A stretch of 48,356 nt of DNA, taken from positions 1 through 48,356 of the forward strand of contig JBHHWI010000009.1 in NCBI GenBank assembly GCA_046756445.1, written 5' to 3'. The DNA is from JACZWL01 sp046756445. Its GTDB lineage: Bacteria > Pseudomonadota > Gammaproteobacteria > Steroidobacterales > Woeseiaceae. Below, in pieces: positions 25,343 through 34,064 of the stretch. Under the pieces are notes generated by a model. It was not told the DNA's origin, did no database searches, and worked only from the letters and a program-made list of their open reading frames with translations. Positions within the stretch are counted from its first letter, which is position 1; every line of letters begins with the position of its first letter. The position numbers and the translations under genes are program-made.

Positions 25343-26500
25343 TCAGAACCGTCGAGCGGTATCTTCTTCCATGATCTTGAGGCTCTCCGTGTGCTGGTCA
25401 GCCAGTGTGGTTTCTCGCTTACTTTCGAGCTTGATCCTGAGACGCAGCTCGTTTTTCGAGTCGGCATTTCTCATGGCCTCCTCGTATGAGATGGTGCCGT
25501 CTTCATAAAGGAAGAACAGGGCCTGGTCGAAGGTCTGCATGCCGAGACGAGTCGACTTCGCCATGATTTCCTTTATCTGGCCGACCTCACCCTTGAATAT
25601 CAGGTCGGCGATCAACGGAGAGTTGAGCATGATCTCCATAGCGGCGACCCGGCCGACGCCGCTTTCACGCGGTATGAGCCGCTGCGAAACGAACGCCTTG
25701 GTATTCAGTGACAGGTCCATCAGAAGCTGTGCGCGCCGTTCTTCCGGAAAGAAGTTGATAATTCTGTCGAGCGCCTGGTTCGCGCTGTTCGCGTGAAGCG
25801 TCGCCAGGCAGAGATGGCCCGTTTCCGCGAACTGAATGCCGTATTCCATTGTTTCGCGATCGCGGATCTCGCCGATCAGTATCACGTCAGGCGCCTGGCG
25901 CAAGGTGTTCTTCAAAGCCGCGTGCCAGGATTCGGTATCGACACCTACCTCGCGTTGTGTAATGACGCAGCCTCTGTGCGGATGTACATATTCCACCGGG
26001 TCTTCGATCGAAACAATGTGGCCTTTCGAGTTTTCGTTCCGGTGCCCGATCATCGCCGCAAGCGTTGTCGACTTGCCGGAACCGGTGCCGCCGACGACGA
26101 TACAGAGCCCGCGCTTGTTCATTACGACATCTTTGAGAATGGGAGGAAGCTCCAGGTCGTGAAGCGTTGGAATCTCAGTCGTGATGGTCCTGAGTACGGC
26201 ACCGATCATTCCCTGCTGGATGAATGCACTGACGCGAAACCGGCCGATTCCCTGCGGGGCGATCGCAAAGTTACATTCCTTGGTCGCGTCGAATTCCCTG
26301 ATTTGTTTGTCGTTCATGATGGAGCGCACCATCATTGCCGATTGGTCCTCGGAAAGCGGAGTATCCGTCGCCTTGTGAATCGTGCCATCAACCTTGATCG
26401 CCGGCGGAAATCCGCAGGTGAGGAACAGGTCCGAGCCTTCTTTCTCGACCATCTTGCGCAGCAGGTTTTGCGTCAGCCTTACCGCTTGTTCGCGCTCCAT
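25343..26500 (-). CDS. pilU: Type IV pilus retraction ATPase PilU
   Basis: A 385-residue ATPase. Walker A GGTGSGKSTT, then AAMIGHRNENSKGHIVSIED (Asp box after Walker A), AETGHLCLATLHANSANQAL (His box), and a PilU-type end (IMAKSTRLGMQTFDQALFFL, EDGTISYEEAMRNADSKNEL) plus about 30 extra charged residues. PilU assists PilT in retracting type IV pili under load. Starts 12 bp after the pilT stop, in one operon. Confidence 0.95.
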   Translation of the reverse strand: MEREQAVRLTQNLLRKMVEKEGSDLFLTCGFPPAIKVDGTIHKATDTPLSEDQSAMMVRSIMNDKQIREFDATKECNFAIAPQGIGRFRVSAFIQQGMIGAVLRTITTEIPTLHDLELPPILKDVVMNKRGLCIVVGGTGSGKSTTLAAMIGHRNENSKGHIVSIEDPVEYVHPHRGCVITQREVGVDTESWHAALKNTLRQAPDVILIGEIRDRETMEYGIQFAETGHLCLATLHANSANQALDRIINFFPEERRAQLLMDLSLNTKAFVSQRLIPRESGVGRVAAMEIMLNSPLIADLIFKGEVGQIKEIMAKSTRLGMQTFDQALFFLYEDGTISYEEAMRNADSKNELRLRIKLESKRETTLADQHTESLKIMEEDTARRF

Positions 26501-26512
26501 TCCCTAGTACTC

Positions 26513-27553
26513 CTAGAAATTTTCCTTGTTGACCGCGCGGAATCGCGCCTCTTCCTTGTTGATCAGGCCCTTCGCCATCAATTCCGCAAGGTTCTGGTCA
26601 AGCGTCTGCATGCCCTGGCCCTGTCCGGTCTGAATCGCCGAGTACATCTGCGCAATCTTGCCCTCGCGAATCAGGTTTCTGATCGCCGGCGTGCCGATCA
26701 TGATCTCGTGCGCGGCAATTCGTCCGCCGCCGATTTTCTTCAACAATGTTTGCGAGATGACGGCCCGCAGCGATTCCGAAAGCATCGCGCGCACCATCTC
26801 TTTTTCCGCTGCCGGAAAAACATCGACGATTCGGTCGATCGTCTTGGCAGCGGAGCTCGTGTGCAGCGTGCCGAACACGAGGTGCCCGGTCTCGGCCGCG
26901 GTCAGCGCCAGACGAATCGTTTCGAGGTCGCGAAGCTCGCCGACGAGGATTACGTCGGGATCCTCGCGCAGCGCCGATCGTAAAGCCTCGTTGAATCCCA
27001 GCGTGTCCCGGTGAACCTCGCGCTGGTTGACGAGAGACTTTTTGCTCTCGTGAACAAACTCGATCGGGTCCTCGATCGTCAGGATGTGGTCCGGCTTGTT
27101 GTCGTTGATGTAATCCACCATCGCGGCCAGCGTGGTCGACTTGCCGGAACCGGTCGGACCGGTCACCAGCACGATGCCGCGCGGGTGCATGGAAATGTCC
27201 TTGAATATCGCCGGCGCGCCCAGGTCGTCCAGGGTCAGGATGTCCGTTGGAATGGTCCGGAAAACGGCGGCCGATCCCCGGTTCTGGTTGTAGGCATTGA
27301 CACGAAACCGGGCCAGTTTGGGGATCTCGAAGGAGAAGTCGGTCTCCAGAAACTCTTCGTAGTCCTTGCGCTGCTTGTCATTCATGATGTCGTACACCAT
27401 GCTATTGACGTCCTTGTGGGTCAGTGCAGGCATGTTGATTCGCTTGATGTCCCCATCGACCCGAATCATGGGTGGAACCCCACCGGAAAGGTGCAGGTCG
27501 GATGCGTTGTTCTTTACCGTGAACGACAGTAATTGGGCTACGTCGACGGCCAT
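26513..27553 (-). CDS. pilT: Type IV pilus retraction ATPase PilT
   Basis: Principal pilus retraction motor, 346 aa. N-terminal DLHLSGGVPPMIRVDGDIKR, Walker A GPTGSGKSTT, DHILTIEDPIEFVHESKKSL, AAETGHLVFGTLHTSSAAKT and the hallmark AIRNLIREGKIAQMYSAIQT with GMQTLDQNLAELM. The ATG at 27553 follows a strong AGGGAGGA site. Divergent from yggS as in Pseudomonas. Output of the Pil-Chp locus at 7408-16623 is expected to act on this motor. Confidence 0.97.
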   Translation of the reverse strand: MAVDVAQLLSFTVKNNASDLHLSGGVPPMIRVDGDIKRINMPALTHKDVNSMVYDIMNDKQRKDYEEFLETDFSFEIPKLARFRVNAYNQNRGSAAVFRTIPTDILTLDDLGAPAIFKDISMHPRGIVLVTGPTGSGKSTTLAAMVDYINDNKPDHILTIEDPIEFVHESKKSLVNQREVHRDTLGFNEALRSALREDPDVILVGELRDLETIRLALTAAETGHLVFGTLHTSSAAKTIDRIVDVFPAAEKEMVRAMLSESLRAVISQTLLKKIGGGRIAAHEIMIGTPAIRNLIREGKIAQMYSAIQTGQGQGMQTLDQNLAELMAKGLINKEEARFRAVNKENF

Positions 27554-27637
27554 ATTCCTCCCTCTTCGAAGCTGCCGGACTTACCATAACTTAGGCCAGA
27601 CAGGCTGCCTAGTATAACGAAGCACCCGGAGCAAAAC

Positions 27638-28321
27638 GTGATAAGAGTCACGGAAAACTTTCGAAAAATCCAAGATTTGCTGGCCAAAGCTGCCGCCGAT
27701 GCCGGGCGACGGGCCGAGGAAATCCGGCTCATTGCCGTCAGCAAGAAAAAACCGGTGGACCTGGTTCTTCGGGCCGCCTCGGCCGGCCAGCGCGACTTCG
27801 GGGAGAATTTCGTCCAGGAAGGTTTGAAGAAGATCGACGACGCCGGACGCGACGACCTGATCTGGCACTTTATCGGTCACCTCCAGAGCAACAAGACGAG
27901 GCCCGTGGCGGAGCACTTTCAATGGGTTCACACGATCGATCGCCTGAAGATCGCCGAGCGGCTGAGCCGGCAGCGTCCTCACACAGCCAGCGATCTCAAC
28001 GTCTGCATCCAGGTCAATATCGACGAGGAACAAGCCAAGGGCGGCGTAGCGGCCGCCGATGTGCCTGAGCTGGCCCGTGCCGTTTGCGAGCTGCCGGGCC
28101 TCACGCTCCGCGGACTGATGTGCATCCCTTCCATCCGGCACGACCTCGGGGAGCAGCGCGAACCGTTTGCGAAAATGCGCAGGCTTGCCGAAGCTTTAAG
28201 GGAATCCGGGATCGATATTGATACTCTGTCGATGGGAATGACGGCGGACTACCGGGCGGCGATTTTCGAGGGCGCCACGATTGTCCGTATAGGGACGGCG
28301 CTGTTCGGTGGCAGGGACTAG
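27638..28321 (+). CDS. YggS family PLP homeostasis protein
   Basis: A 227-residue PLP-binding TIM-barrel protein (PLPBP/YggS). The PLP Lys is in IRLIAVSKKKPVD, followed by RDFGENFVQEGLKK, WHFIGHLQSNK, CIQVNIDEEQAKGG and LSMGMTADYRAAIFEGATIVRIG. It buffers free pyridoxal phosphate. Starts at GTG 27638, with GGAG 8 bases upstream and a TATAAC hexamer (27613-27618) as a possible -10. Leads the yggS-proC-yggT run. Confidence 0.96.
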   Translation: MIRVTENFRKIQDLLAKAAADAGRRAEEIRLIAVSKKKPVDLVLRAASAGQRDFGENFVQEGLKKIDDAGRDDLIWHFIGHLQSNKTRPVAEHFQWVHTIDRLKIAERLSRQRPHTASDLNVCIQVNIDEEQAKGGVAAADVPELARAVCELPGLTLRGLMCIPSIRHDLGEQREPFAKMRRLAEALRESGIDIDTLSMGMTADYRAAIFEGATIVRIGTALFGGRD

Positions 28322-28342
28322 TACTTCTGCAAGGGGATATCG

Positions 28343-29173
28343 ATGATCAACCACAAGGTAGGACTCATCGGCGGCGGCAACATGGCGCGTGCCATAGCGG
28401 GGGGTCTGCTCAGAGGCGGTATGCACGCCACCGACATCCTGATCGCCGAGCCCAGGCCGGAACAGTGTGAACTGCTGCGAGACGAACTCTACGGCGCGAT
28501 GATCAGCGAGGACAATTCCCTGGTTGCCGGTCAGGCGGAAACGCTGCTGTTCGCGGTCAAACCGCAGATCCTGAAAGCCGTCTGCCGGAATCTGGCGGCA
28601 GTTGTGCAGCAGCACAAGCCCCTGATCATTTCCATTGCAGCCGGGCCGCGTATCGGCGACATCGATGAGTGGCTCGGCGGCGGAATGCGCATCGTCAGGG
28701 TAATGCCGAACCAGCCGGCCCTGATAGACCAGGGCATCTCGGCGATGTTCGCCAACAAACGGGCCGACGCTGCCAGCCGTGAACTTGCCGAGAAGGTCAT
28801 GTCGGCCGTCGGCCAGGTCGTCTGGCTCGAAAGTGAAACATTGATGGACGCCGTCACTGCCGTTTCCGGCACGGGGCCCGCGTATTGCTATTTGCTGATC
28901 GACGTGATGATTGAATCAGCCGTCAATTTCGGGATCGATGCCGAGACTGCAAGGAGCCTGGCGGTCGAAACGGCTCGCGGCGCCACCGCGTTGGCTTCGG
29001 CCGAAACGGAGTCGATGGCGTCACTGATCGAACGGGTGCGATCGCCGGGCGGCACGACGACGGCCGCGTTCGAGTGTCTCGACGCTGCAGACGTTCGTGG
29101 TATCTTTGCTGACGCGATCGAGGCCGCGCGAGACCGTGCAACGGCCCTGGCTGACGAGGCCGATTCCGGCTAG
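28343..29173 (+). CDS. proC: Pyrroline-5-carboxylate reductase
   Basis: Last step of proline synthesis: P5C plus NAD(P)H to proline. N-terminal Rossmann motif VGLIGGGNMARAIAGGLL, then VRVMPNQPALIDQGISAM, and the C-terminal signature AVSGTGPAYCYLLIDVM with RVRSPGGTTTAAFECLD. 276 aa fits. The ATG follows AAGGGGA. Its substrate P5C is also made by the ornithine aminotransferase at 31197 and oxidised by the ALDH12 enzyme at 34571. Confidence 0.97.
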   Translation: MINHKVGLIGGGNMARAIAGGLLRGGMHATDILIAEPRPEQCELLRDELYGAMISEDNSLVAGQAETLLFAVKPQILKAVCRNLAAVVQQHKPLIISIAAGPRIGDIDEWLGGGMRIVRVMPNQPALIDQGISAMFANKRADAASRELAEKVMSAVGQVVWLESETLMDAVTAVSGTGPAYCYLLIDVMIESAVNFGIDAETARSLAVETARGATALASAETESMASLIERVRSPGGTTTAAFECLDAADVRGIFADAIEAARDRATALADEADSG

Positions 29174-29176
29174 AAC

Positions 29177-29725
29177 ATGCAACAAGCGCTGTACTTCATC
29201 ATCAAAACGCTTGCCCAGCTCTACCTGCTGGTGTTGCTGTTGCGTTTCTGGCTGCCGATGTTGCGCGCCGATTTTCGCAACCCGCTCGCGCAGGGAATCC
29301 TGCGCATAACGTCACCGCTGGTTGTTCCCGTCCGGCGCCTCGTGCCCTCGATTGGACGGCTGGACACGTCCACGATACTGGTCGCCTATGTCATTCAGTT
29401 TCTCACTGTTCTAGTGCTGCTTACACTCGGCGGCCGCATAGTGGATACGGTGCCGATCATGGTGACGACACTGATCGAGCTGGCGATTCTCAGCCTGAAC
29501 CTGTTTTTCTTCGTCATTCTGATCAAGATCATACTGAGTTGGGTCGCACCCCACACATACAACTACGCAACTGCGCTTCTGACCACGCTGGCGGAGCCCG
29601 TTCTCCGCCCGTTTCGACGAATCATTCCGCCGATCGGGGGCCTGGATATTTCCCCTATATTCGCGATCATTCTCCTGCAGGCCGGTGTCATATTCCTGCA
29701 GACGCTCAAGCCCATTCACGTCTGA
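29177..29725 (+). CDS. YggT family membrane protein
   Basis: Integral membrane protein of 182 aa with two repeated YGGT units: first LLLRFWLPMLRADFRNPLAQ (about 16-35) with ITSPLVVPVRRLVPSIGRLD, second LIKIILSWVAPHTYN with LAEPVLRPFRRIIPPIGGLD. About four to five hydrophobic segments. YggT has been tied to osmotic tolerance and is routinely next to proC; molecular role unknown. Begins 3 bp after proC. Confidence 0.95.
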   Translation: MQQALYFIIKTLAQLYLLVLLLRFWLPMLRADFRNPLAQGILRITSPLVVPVRRLVPSIGRLDTSTILVAYVIQFLTVLVLLTLGGRIVDTVPIMVTTLIELAILSLNLFFFVILIKIILSWVAPHTYNYATALLTTLAEPVLRPFRRIIPPIGGLDISPIFAIILLQAGVIFLQTLKPIHV

Positions 29726-29792
29726 AGGGCGAGCGCACCGGCGGCAACAATGGTTTATAGTGACCGGGAGAAGAACCGGGGAGACGCGTCGT

Positions 29793-30266
29793 ATGAAATC
29801 CGTTAAGACACTGGTCGCTCTGTCAATCCCTTTCCTGATCTCCGGCTGCGGGAGCCCGGGGGAAGACCTGACCGTGCCGAAGGCGCAGCCGGCCGCAGCC
29901 TCGGACGCCGATATCGGCGATCACGTTGTGCATTTCAGCGCACAGTCGACCGATCACCTGCCGCCCGAAGTCGCCCGTGCATACGGTATCGTGCGTAGCA
30001 AGAACCGGGCGATGTTGAACGTCAGCATTATCAGAAAAGACACGAGCACGGCCGCAGAGGCCGACATCCGGGTCAGGACCGTGAACCTCGCCGGTCAGCT
30101 CAAGAATGTCACGATGCGGAAAATTCAGGAGCAGGAGGCCATTTACTATATCGGCGAGACCGGGATCGCCAATCGCGAGACGCTGGTATTCAACATCAGC
30201 ATCAAACTGGAAGGCTCGTCAGAGACATCGGAGCTTCGATTTACACGAGAGTTTTTTACGAATTGA
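29793..30266 (+). CDS. DUF4426 lipoprotein
   Basis: A 157-residue protein with a lipoprotein signal (MKSVKTLVALSIPFLISGC). The mature part shows the DUF4426 pattern: DHVVHFSAQSTDHLPPEVAR, AYGIVRSKNRAMLNVSII and a C-terminal beta-rich half. Function unknown. In Pseudomonas the DUF4426 gene follows metX-metW downstream of yggT; here metXW are gone. Start at ATG 29793 with GGGGAGA upstream; the longer frame runs into yggT. The last 11 bp overlap the converging hydrolase gene. Confidence 0.85.
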   Translation: MKSVKTLVALSIPFLISGCGSPGEDLTVPKAQPAAASDADIGDHVVHFSAQSTDHLPPEVARAYGIVRSKNRAMLNVSIIRKDTSTAAEADIRVRTVNLAGQLKNVTMRKIQEQEAIYYIGETGIANRETLVFNISIKLEGSSETSELRFTREFFTN

Positions 30267-30888
30267 CCGCAACAAAATCCTGCACTGCCTGCCGCAGCAG
30301 TACCAGCTTGCCATGGAAGAAGTGCGTCGTGTCCGTAAAGATGGTCAGTTCCGGTCCCGGGTCCAGCCGGTTGATCAACTCCACAGTTTCATCGACGTCG
30401 ACCAGCTCATCCTGATCGCCCTGAAGTATTAACCACGGACAGCCGGGCTGGGACGTCATGTCATCGGCAAACCGTGAAACCGCCGGGGCGATGCTGACAA
30501 GTCCGTCGGGCTGCGCCTCAATCGATGCGCGAACGGCAATCGCCGCGCCGAAAGAGAATCCCGCAAGCCACAGCGGCAATGCCGGGTCCCGATTCCGCAT
30601 CCAGTGTGCGGCCGCGAGCGCGTCCAGCAACTCACCGCGACCCTCGTCGTACTCGCCCTCACTCGAGCCGGCGCCGCGAAAATTGAAACGCAAAACGTCG
30701 AATCGCTGGCCGACGAACGCACGGGCCAGCGTATGCACGACCTTGTTGTGCATCGTTCCGCCGTGCGCCGGATGCGGATGACACACCACGGCGGTCGCGA
30801 GCGGCTCCAGGCCGCGTTGCGACTCGAGAATCGCTTCGAGCCTGCCTGCCGGACCCTGAAGAAAAATGTTCTCAAGCAACGGGCGCAT
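30256..30888 (-). CDS. Alpha/beta hydrolase
   Basis: A 210-residue alpha/beta-hydrolase. Visible: CHPHPAHGGTMHNKVVHTLA, the RFDVLRFNFRGAGSSEGEYD region, nucleophile elbow GFSFGAAIA (Ser near residue 106), acid loop LQGDQDELVDVDE, and TTHFFHGKL with the catalytic His. The CHPHP...GGTM-NKV pattern marks a family of small bacterial hydrolases of unknown substrate. ATG 30888 with GGAAA upstream is preferred to the longer frame. Confidence 0.9.
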   Translation of the reverse strand: MRPLLENIFLQGPAGRLEAILESQRGLEPLATAVVCHPHPAHGGTMHNKVVHTLARAFVGQRFDVLRFNFRGAGSSEGEYDEGRGELLDALAAAHWMRNRDPALPLWLAGFSFGAAIAVRASIEAQPDGLVSIAPAVSRFADDMTSQPGCPWLILQGDQDELVDVDETVELINRLDPGPELTIFTDTTHFFHGKLVLLRQAVQDFVAVNS

Positions 30889-31196
30889 CGACGGTTTCCG
30901 TAGCCGGGCACGGTTGTTCTGCGGCGAGCGAGCCACCGGAGGCGGCAGGTTTCGGCCCTGCCGACCACTCCACCGGGCAAGACCTCATATCTGTCGCCTC
31001 ATTCATGATCAGCTCCTCGCCAGCCAGTTTATCGCCGGGGCGTGGTTTGAATACAAGGCACGCCGCCAGGCGCCGGGCCCTGTCGCCCTGCTTCGGCGCT
31101 GCTGGCCTGTGCCACCTTTATTACTGTAAAATTATGACCTTATGTGATCTATCGCAATCCCGGTGTGAAAATCGCCGGCAAAAGGACTGGAGCTTC
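30889..31196. promoter_or_regulatory. Intergenic region upstream of the ornithine aminotransferase
   Basis: 308 bp without a convincing gene. An AT-rich patch at 31118-31140 includes TAAAAT (31127-31132), a possible -10 for the downstream gene, but no good -35 is placed 16-18 bp before it. No hairpin terminator or repeat was seen. Confidence 0.25.
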
Positions 31197-32414
31197 ATGA
31201 ATTCCGGGATCGAACTCGAAGACCGCTACTGCGCGCGCAATTATCTTCCGCTGCCGGTGGTGTTGACCCGTGGCGAAGGCGTCTTCGTCTGGGACGACGA
31301 GGGCAACAAGTACCTCGACATGATGAGCGCTTACTCGGCGGTCAGCCACGGCCACGCCAACCCGAGGCTGGTCAGGGTCGCCAGGGAGCAGGTCGCCAGC
31401 CTCAGCATCGTCTCCAGGGCCTATCACACAGACAAGCTCGGCCCGTTTCTGCAACGTGCATGTGAACTGACCGGCATGGACAAGGCGTTGCCCATGAATA
31501 CCGGCGCGGAAGGGGTCGAGACCGCGCTCAAGGCGGCGCGCAAGTGGGCTTACGAGGTCAAAGGCGTTGCAGCGGATTCGGCCGAGATCATCGCCTGTAG
31601 CGGAAACTTCCACGGGCGTACCATCGCCGTCATCGCCATGTCTGACGAGGAACAGTACCGGCGTGGCTTCGGACCCTATCCGCCCGGCTTCAGGCTTGCC
31701 GAATACGGCAATTTCGAGTCGCTCGAATCACTGATAACGCCGAACACCGCCGCATTCCTGGTCGAACCGGTCCAGGGCGAGGGCGGCATCATCGTGCCAC
31801 CGGCAGGCTACCTGGCAGCCTGCCAGAAACTCTGCAAGCAACACGATGTTCTGCTGATCGCCGACGAGATTCAGACGGGCCTGGGCCGAACCGGAAAACT
31901 GCTCGCCTGCCATCATGAAAACGTCAGGCCGGACGGCCTGATTCTCGGAAAGGCACTCGGCGGCGGCATTCTGCCTGTCTCGATGTTCCTCGCCAGCAAA
32001 GAGGTCATGCAGGTCTTCACGCCGGGCGACCATGGCAGCACTTTCGGCGGCAATCCGCTGGCTGCCGCCGTCGGCCTCGAGGCACTCAACATCCTCGTGG
32101 AGGACGACCTCGCCGGACGCAGCGCGTCGATGGGCGAATACATGCTCTCTCGATTGCGCGAACTCGACAGCCAGTTGATCAAGGACATAAGGGGTGTAGG
32201 GCTGTTTGTGGGTATTGAAATCGATCCGGCGCTCGGCACGGCACGCGATGTCTGCGAGCGATTGCTGCAGCAGGGAATATTGAGTAAGGAGACGCACGAC
32301 ACGGTAGTGCGCCTGGCCCCTCCGCTTACAATTACCCGCGACGAGATTGACTGGGCGGTCGAGAGGATAGATGCCGTGCTGTCGGAGATGGACAGATTGC
32401 GGCTGGCATCGTAG
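31197..32414 (+). CDS. rocD: Ornithine aminotransferase
   Basis: Class III PLP aminotransferase of 405 aa converting ornithine and 2-oxoglutarate to glutamate semialdehyde (P5C) and glutamate. Features: YCARNYLPLPVVLTRGEGVF, YLDMMSAYSAVSHGHANPRL, PMNTGAEGVETALKAARKW, CSGNFHGRT, LIADEIQTGLGRTGKL, GKALGGGILPVS with the Schiff-base Lys, and DHGSTFGGNPLAAAVGLEAL. The YCA-NY start and TGAE motif mark RocD/OAT rather than acetylornithine transaminase. ATG 31197 fits the family start; the longer frame is not conserved-looking. Confidence 0.94.
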   Translation: MNSGIELEDRYCARNYLPLPVVLTRGEGVFVWDDEGNKYLDMMSAYSAVSHGHANPRLVRVAREQVASLSIVSRAYHTDKLGPFLQRACELTGMDKALPMNTGAEGVETALKAARKWAYEVKGVAADSAEIIACSGNFHGRTIAVIAMSDEEQYRRGFGPYPPGFRLAEYGNFESLESLITPNTAAFLVEPVQGEGGIIVPPAGYLAACQKLCKQHDVLLIADEIQTGLGRTGKLLACHHENVRPDGLILGKALGGGILPVSMFLASKEVMQVFTPGDHGSTFGGNPLAAAVGLEALNILVEDDLAGRSASMGEYMLSRLRELDSQLIKDIRGVGLFVGIEIDPALGTARDVCERLLQQGILSKETHDTVVRLAPPLTITRDEIDWAVERIDAVLSEMDRLRLAS

Positions 32415-32434
32415 TGACGGAATGGAATTAGGTA

Positions 32435-33508
32435 ATGCCTGACATAACTCCCATCGAAATCGCGGTGCTGACAGGCTTGCTGGCAGTCGGCGTAATCCTC
32501 GGATGGATTGTCCGTGGCGGACGTTGCGCCAAGGAGAAGATCGCCGTAAACGCCGGCTGGGCGGAGCAACTCGAGTCGCAACGTAACGAGCACGAGCGTC
32601 TCGCGGAACAAAACACGAGTCTCATGCAACAGATCAGCCAGTACCAGGCGCAAATGAAGGACTCGAATTTGCGGGCAAAGGAATTGTCCGATTCACTGAA
32701 GGAAGCATTCGAGCGCCGGGAAAAGGTTCAACGACAGCTCAAGGAGATTCGCGGCGATATGGACGTCGCCGTTGCCCAGCGAGACAAGTTCAGACTGGAG
32801 GCGAATAGCCGCAGCGCCCGCGACGAAGCCTCCGCGACGGCGATCCGCGACAAGGAAGACAAGATAATCCGGCTCACTCGCGAGTTGTCGAACTGGCAGT
32901 CTCGCGTGCCGCCGCTGGTTGATCGCTATCGCGAGCGAGACCTCGAAGCGCAGCAACTCGAGGTAGAGCTCGAGCAGGCGCGCGAGCGCATCGCCGCCCT
33001 CGAAATCGCCATCGGCCCGGATCACACGACTAGGATCGAACCCGTCGATCGGAACACGCTTACCGATGGCCTGCACGCGTCGAATGACCCGCTCGACGAA
33101 TTGCCCGACCTGCCTGACAACGAGTTGGTCGATCAGGCCGGCTCTTACGACGACGGGCCCGCGGTACCGGATGACCCGTCAACGGACGGCGCAGAGTCTC
33201 CGGAGTTCAGCGGTGCGTTCGCCGCGCCGGTACAGCCTGACGCGGGCCCCGACCCGGTCGTCAACGACAGCGAGGCCAGCGACGACGATACCGATGACCT
33301 GAAACTCATCAAGGGTGTCGGCCCTGCGATCGAAAAGACACTCAACGATCTCGGCATTTATCGGTTCAATCAGATCGCGGAGATGAGCGAATACGACATC
33401 GACCGCGTTGCACAGCGCCTGAAGGGATTCCGGAGCCGCATTTACCGTGAGGACTGGGTAGGACAGGCGCGCAGCCTGCAATACCAGAAGAACGACGATC
33501 TCGGCTGA
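32435..33508 (+). CDS. Membrane-anchored coiled-coil protein with C-terminal helix-hairpin-helix
   Basis: A 357-residue protein not assigned to a named gene. One membrane helix at about 8-27 (IAVLTGLLAVGVILGWIVRG), a charged coiled coil (about 45-195, many Glu, Arg and Gln), an acidic Asp/Pro-rich linker (about 205-290), then DLKLIKGVGPAIEKTLNDLG with IYRFNQIAEMSEYDIDRVAQ. That tail is the helix-hairpin-helix module seen in H3TH-like proteins and at the end of some ribosomal L21 and NuoE proteins. A membrane tether with a possible nucleic-acid-binding end is inferred. RmuC/EnvC-like roles cannot be excluded. Confidence 0.8.
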   Translation: MPDITPIEIAVLTGLLAVGVILGWIVRGGRCAKEKIAVNAGWAEQLESQRNEHERLAEQNTSLMQQISQYQAQMKDSNLRAKELSDSLKEAFERREKVQRQLKEIRGDMDVAVAQRDKFRLEANSRSARDEASATAIRDKEDKIIRLTRELSNWQSRVPPLVDRYRERDLEAQQLEVELEQARERIAALEIAIGPDHTTRIEPVDRNTLTDGLHASNDPLDELPDLPDNELVDQAGSYDDGPAVPDDPSTDGAESPEFSGAFAAPVQPDAGPDPVVNDSEASDDDTDDLKLIKGVGPAIEKTLNDLGIYRFNQIAEMSEYDIDRVAQRLKGFRSRIYREDWVGQARSLQYQKNDDLG

Positions 33509-33529
33509 ATGCCGCAGTCGCATTCAGCC
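33503..33529. terminator. Hairpin at the end of the coiled-coil gene
   Basis: GGCTGAATGC (33503-33512) and GCATTCAGCC (33520-33529) form a perfect 10-bp stem with a 7-base loop. The stem includes the TGA stop codon. It is followed only by ATAGCGTAATT, not a clean U-tract, so termination may be weak. It lies between two converging genes. Confidence 0.4.
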
Positions 33530-33554
33530 ATAGCGTAATTCGCCGCCACAGCAC

Positions 33555-34058
33555 CTATTCCGCAGCCTCCAGCGCAGCCAGCTCGATTTCGAAGACCAGG
33601 GTCGCTCCGGGGGGAATGACATCGCCGGCACCACGGTCGCCGTACGCCATCTCCGGTGCGATGGTCAGTTCTCGTAATTCGCCGACCTTCATGCCGACGA
33701 CGCCCTCGTCCCAGCCCCGGATCACGCGCTTGGCGCCGACCATGAAGCTGAAATACTGATCGCGATCCACGGAGCTGTCGAACTTGTCCCCCCTGTTGTC
33801 TTGCGCAGACTCGTCGTAAAGCCAGCCCGTGTAGTGCACGACCGCGATCTGCCCGGTCTCGGCGATGTCGCCGTCTCCGTCTCTGAGAATTCTCATGGAA
33901 AGCCCCGGCGCGATTTCTGTCAGTACCGGGTCAGTGTCGGTAGCCGTTTCCGCGGCTGCCGGTGCTGCCGCCTGTTCGGTGGTGTTCGGCGCCGGCTTAT
34001 CGCAGGCCGCCAGGAGGGTGAGCGATGCAAGTATTGCAGTTGATTTGCCGAGGTTCAT
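33555..34058 (-). CDS. FKBP-type peptidyl-prolyl isomerase lipoprotein
   Basis: Envelope prolyl isomerase of 167 aa. Lipoprotein signal MNLGKSTAILASLTLLAAC, an Ala/Thr-rich spacer (about 20-45), then one FKBP domain with VVHYTGWLYDESAQ, KFDSSVDRDQYFSFMVGAKR, VIRGWDEGVVGMKVGE, YGDRGAGDVIPPGATLVFEI. All landmark FKBP residues appear kept. Follows msrB by 6 bp on the same strand, suggesting a joint envelope protein-repair unit, although MsrB itself has no signal peptide. Confidence 0.94.
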   Translation of the reverse strand: MNLGKSTAILASLTLLAACDKPAPNTTEQAAAPAAAETATDTDPVLTEIAPGLSMRILRDGDGDIAETGQIAVVHYTGWLYDESAQDNRGDKFDSSVDRDQYFSFMVGAKRVIRGWDEGVVGMKVGELRELTIAPEMAYGDRGAGDVIPPGATLVFEIELAALEAAE

Positions 34059-34064
34059 TCTTTG

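Noticed and set aside
25793..26983. Plus-strand frame of 396 codons across pilU and pilT
   Set aside because: Antisense to two clear ATPase genes; rich in Arg, His and Val as shadow frames are.
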